Source: Patescibacteria group bacterium (GTDB lineage Bacteria; Patescibacteriota; Minisyncoccia; JAHIHE01). Taken from it: a stretch of 14,085 nucleotides of DNA. Below are positions 13,242-14,085 of the stretch, in pieces. Position 1 is the first letter of the stretch, and every line of letters starts with the position of its first letter. The stretch is from positions 1 to 14,085 of the forward strand of contig JAHIHE010000139.1 of NCBI GenBank assembly GCA_018899995.1. The letters are read 5' to 3'. The notes below the pieces were generated by a model. That model did no database searches, was not told where the DNA came from, and was given only the letters and a program-made list of their open reading frames with translations. The translations under genes and the position numbers were made by a program.

Positions 13242-13420
13242 GGTTTTATTTTAGTATTTTTGAAATTGTTTGTATGCCCACCAATAAAATACTCAACCAA
13301 TTGAGGTATGAACTTACCTTTGTATGGATGTAATCTGTGAACATGTTTTGTGGTATCTTTTTCGCGTAAACGATCAAATGATAAATCCCAATTTAAATCA
13401 TTGCCAAGCTTTTTTTCCAT
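13229..13420 (-). pseudogene. Methyltransferase remnant, 3' fragment (HPYKGKFIPQL segment)
   Basis: This 63-codon reading frame encodes KKLGNDLNWDLSFDRLREKDTTKHVHRLHPYKGKFIPQLVEYFI. The block HRLHPYKGKFIPQL is the segment that, in a family of DNA methyltransferases I recall, comes directly before the DPFxGSGTT cofactor motif. Here the frame instead ends ..TNNFKNTKIKPCVI and stops, so the catalytic part is absent. Its start lies in the middle of a conserved-looking stretch and overlaps the 3' end of the upstream fragment in another frame, so the two are probably one frameshifted gene. The downstream intact methyltransferase begins inside its last codons. A short functional peptide is the alternative. 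Confidence 0.6.
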
Positions 13421-13632
13421 TCTATCTCTCTTTTCCCGCTAAACGACTGATAATAGTTTTTTAAATCAAATACATTAATTTGCGTACCGCCATTTTCGCC
13501 GTATTTTTTTATCTTTCCATATTGCATAAGATAGGAAATATTGGATTCGCTAATATTGCGACCTAAAAAAGAGCTTGCCCAATCGCATGCTTCTTTTAAT
13601 GTCAGCAATTTTTTCGTTAATACGGTATCCAT
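13393..13632 (-). pseudogene. Methyltransferase remnant, 5' fragment (helix-turn-helix-like N-terminal domain)
   Basis: From the ATG at 13632 this encodes 79 residues: LLTLKEACDWASSFLGRNISESNISYLMQYGKIKKYG..INVFDLKNYY, a helix-rich domain resembling DNA-binding N-termini found on some methyltransferases. It ends EWKKSLAMI at a stop within sequence that, read one frame over, continues sensibly as KKLGNDLNWDLSF. The frames meet at a run of seven A (GGAAAAAAAGC on the minus strand). One extra A, or a -1 slip, would join them as EWKKKLGNDLNW. An upstream TTG at 13650 would add six residues encoded by a family B repeat, so I prefer the ATG. It may still be translated as an independent small protein. 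Confidence 0.55.
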
Positions 13633-13641
13633 GGTTAAATA

Positions 13642-13662
13642 ATGGTTCAATTACTTCACCAT
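13642..13662. repeat. Family B hairpin repeat at the edge of the R-M island
   Basis: ATGGT (13642-13646) and ACCAT (13658-13662) flank TCAATTACTTC. The copy is one base shorter than the others. It separates the R-M genes from the upstream membrane-protein gene. Confidence 0.65.
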
Positions 13663-13688
13663 AAAAAGAAAAATTTATTTTTCAGGCG

Positions 13689-14085
13689 TTATTTAAAAAC
13701 CCAGCATACGGCTTCGCCGAGCAAAGTTTCGTTGCAAAGATAATATACTCCGGCAACAACAAGCACGATTATTAAAATAATCAAAAGGGCGATTAAGATA
13801 TAGAAGCCGAAAGAAGCGATGACCGCGGCAACGATTCTTAAAACGAACATTACTACTTGCCGCGCAACTTGCGCAACTAATTTTGTTTTTTGAAGCGCCT
13901 TTGCGGCAATTTTTTTCTTAAGCGCCAGTTGCGTTTGGCGCCTTTTTAAAACCGCAATGCGCATTTGTCTTTTAAGCATTTCTTTTGCTTCCGCGATTTT
14001 TTTTCTTTTCAGCGCTTCAATCACCAACCGCCTTACTTCTTCGCGAGGTTGGGACCCTCTTTTTTCTTCGTTTTCTTCCGCGTCA
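13689..14085 (-). CDS. Unknown membrane protein (partial, N-terminus beyond window)
   Basis: The frame is open to the right edge, so the start is outside the window; 131 residues are visible. It begins with a very charged, Lys/Arg/Glu-rich helical region (DAEENEEKRG..EEVRRLVIEALKRKKIAEAKEMLKRQMRI). A basic stretch to about residue 75 follows, then a hydrophobic block of about 40 residues (74-116), long enough for two membrane helices or one long one. The short tail CNETLLGEAVCWVFK has two cysteines. A TTG or GTG near 14027 could act as a start, but nothing supports it over a longer protein. I do not recognise the family. It ends 56 bp before the R-M remnant and is probably not part of it. Confidence 0.6.
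   Translation of the reverse strand, partial: DAEENEEKRGSQPREEVRRLVIEALKRKKIAEAKEMLKRQMRIAVLKRRQTQLALKKKIAAKALQKTKLVAQVARQVVMFVLRIVAAVIASFGFYILIALLIILIIVLVVAGVYYLCNETLLGEAVCWVFK

Noticed and set aside
13393..13420. Canonical A-AAA-AAG programmed frameshift heptamer
   Set aside because: The run is in the wrong phase for the classic tandem slip (codons read AAA AAA AGC). Only a single P-site slip or an indel explains the junction, so programmed frameshifting is not claimed.

Overview
The window looks like a chromosomal segment from a Candidatus Patescibacteria (CPR) bacterium, probably Parcubacteria-like. This is an inference from several features: a compact, mostly AT-rich layout; a lamin-tail/PKD surface protein next to dnaN; starts that mostly lack Shine-Dalgarno sites; and many small palindromes inside core genes. 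TGA is used as a stop (yidC, the flippase, the DNA methyltransferase), which argues against the recoded Gracilibacteria/Absconditabacteria lineages. Every gene I can support lies on the minus strand, so transcription runs from high to low coordinates.

Layout from right to left. (1) 14085-13689: 3' end of an unknown membrane protein. (2) 13632-11415: an AT-richer restriction-modification island. It holds a frameshifted and truncated methyltransferase remnant, a complete beta-class N4/N6 DNA methyltransferase, a PD-(D/E)XK restriction endonuclease joined to it by an ATGA overlap, and a small unknown protein. (3) 11328-11196: three consecutive hairpins, one of them terminator-like. (4) 10974-8730: the conserved rpmH-rnpA-yidD-yidC-jag(khpB) cluster behind a good sigma70-type promoter. 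(5) 8615-4327: an envelope-glycan export cassette of one Wzx-like flippase and two Wzy/ligase-like membrane proteins with overlapping ends. (6) 4024-1158: dnaA and dnaN, with a 257-bp spacer that has oriC-like features. (7) 1134 to the left edge: a secreted LTD-PKD-LTD protein, cut by the window.

How the parts work together. DnaA and the beta clamp start and sustain replication. RpmH, RnpA, YidD, YidC and Jag form the usual ribosome, RNase P and membrane-insertion group. The Wzx/Wzy genes probably build a surface glycan, and the R-M genes defend the cell.

The most striking feature is a set of at least four families of short palindromes, about 16-31 bp each. They sit both between genes and in frame inside core genes (dnaA, yidD, jag, both wzy-like genes, and the stop codon of rnpA). 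They add short peptides such as NPVRNAISNG, IPFTVNGI and SRVLGT to conserved proteins. One family shows compensatory base changes in its arms. The behaviour recalls Rickettsia palindromic elements, but the sequences look different.
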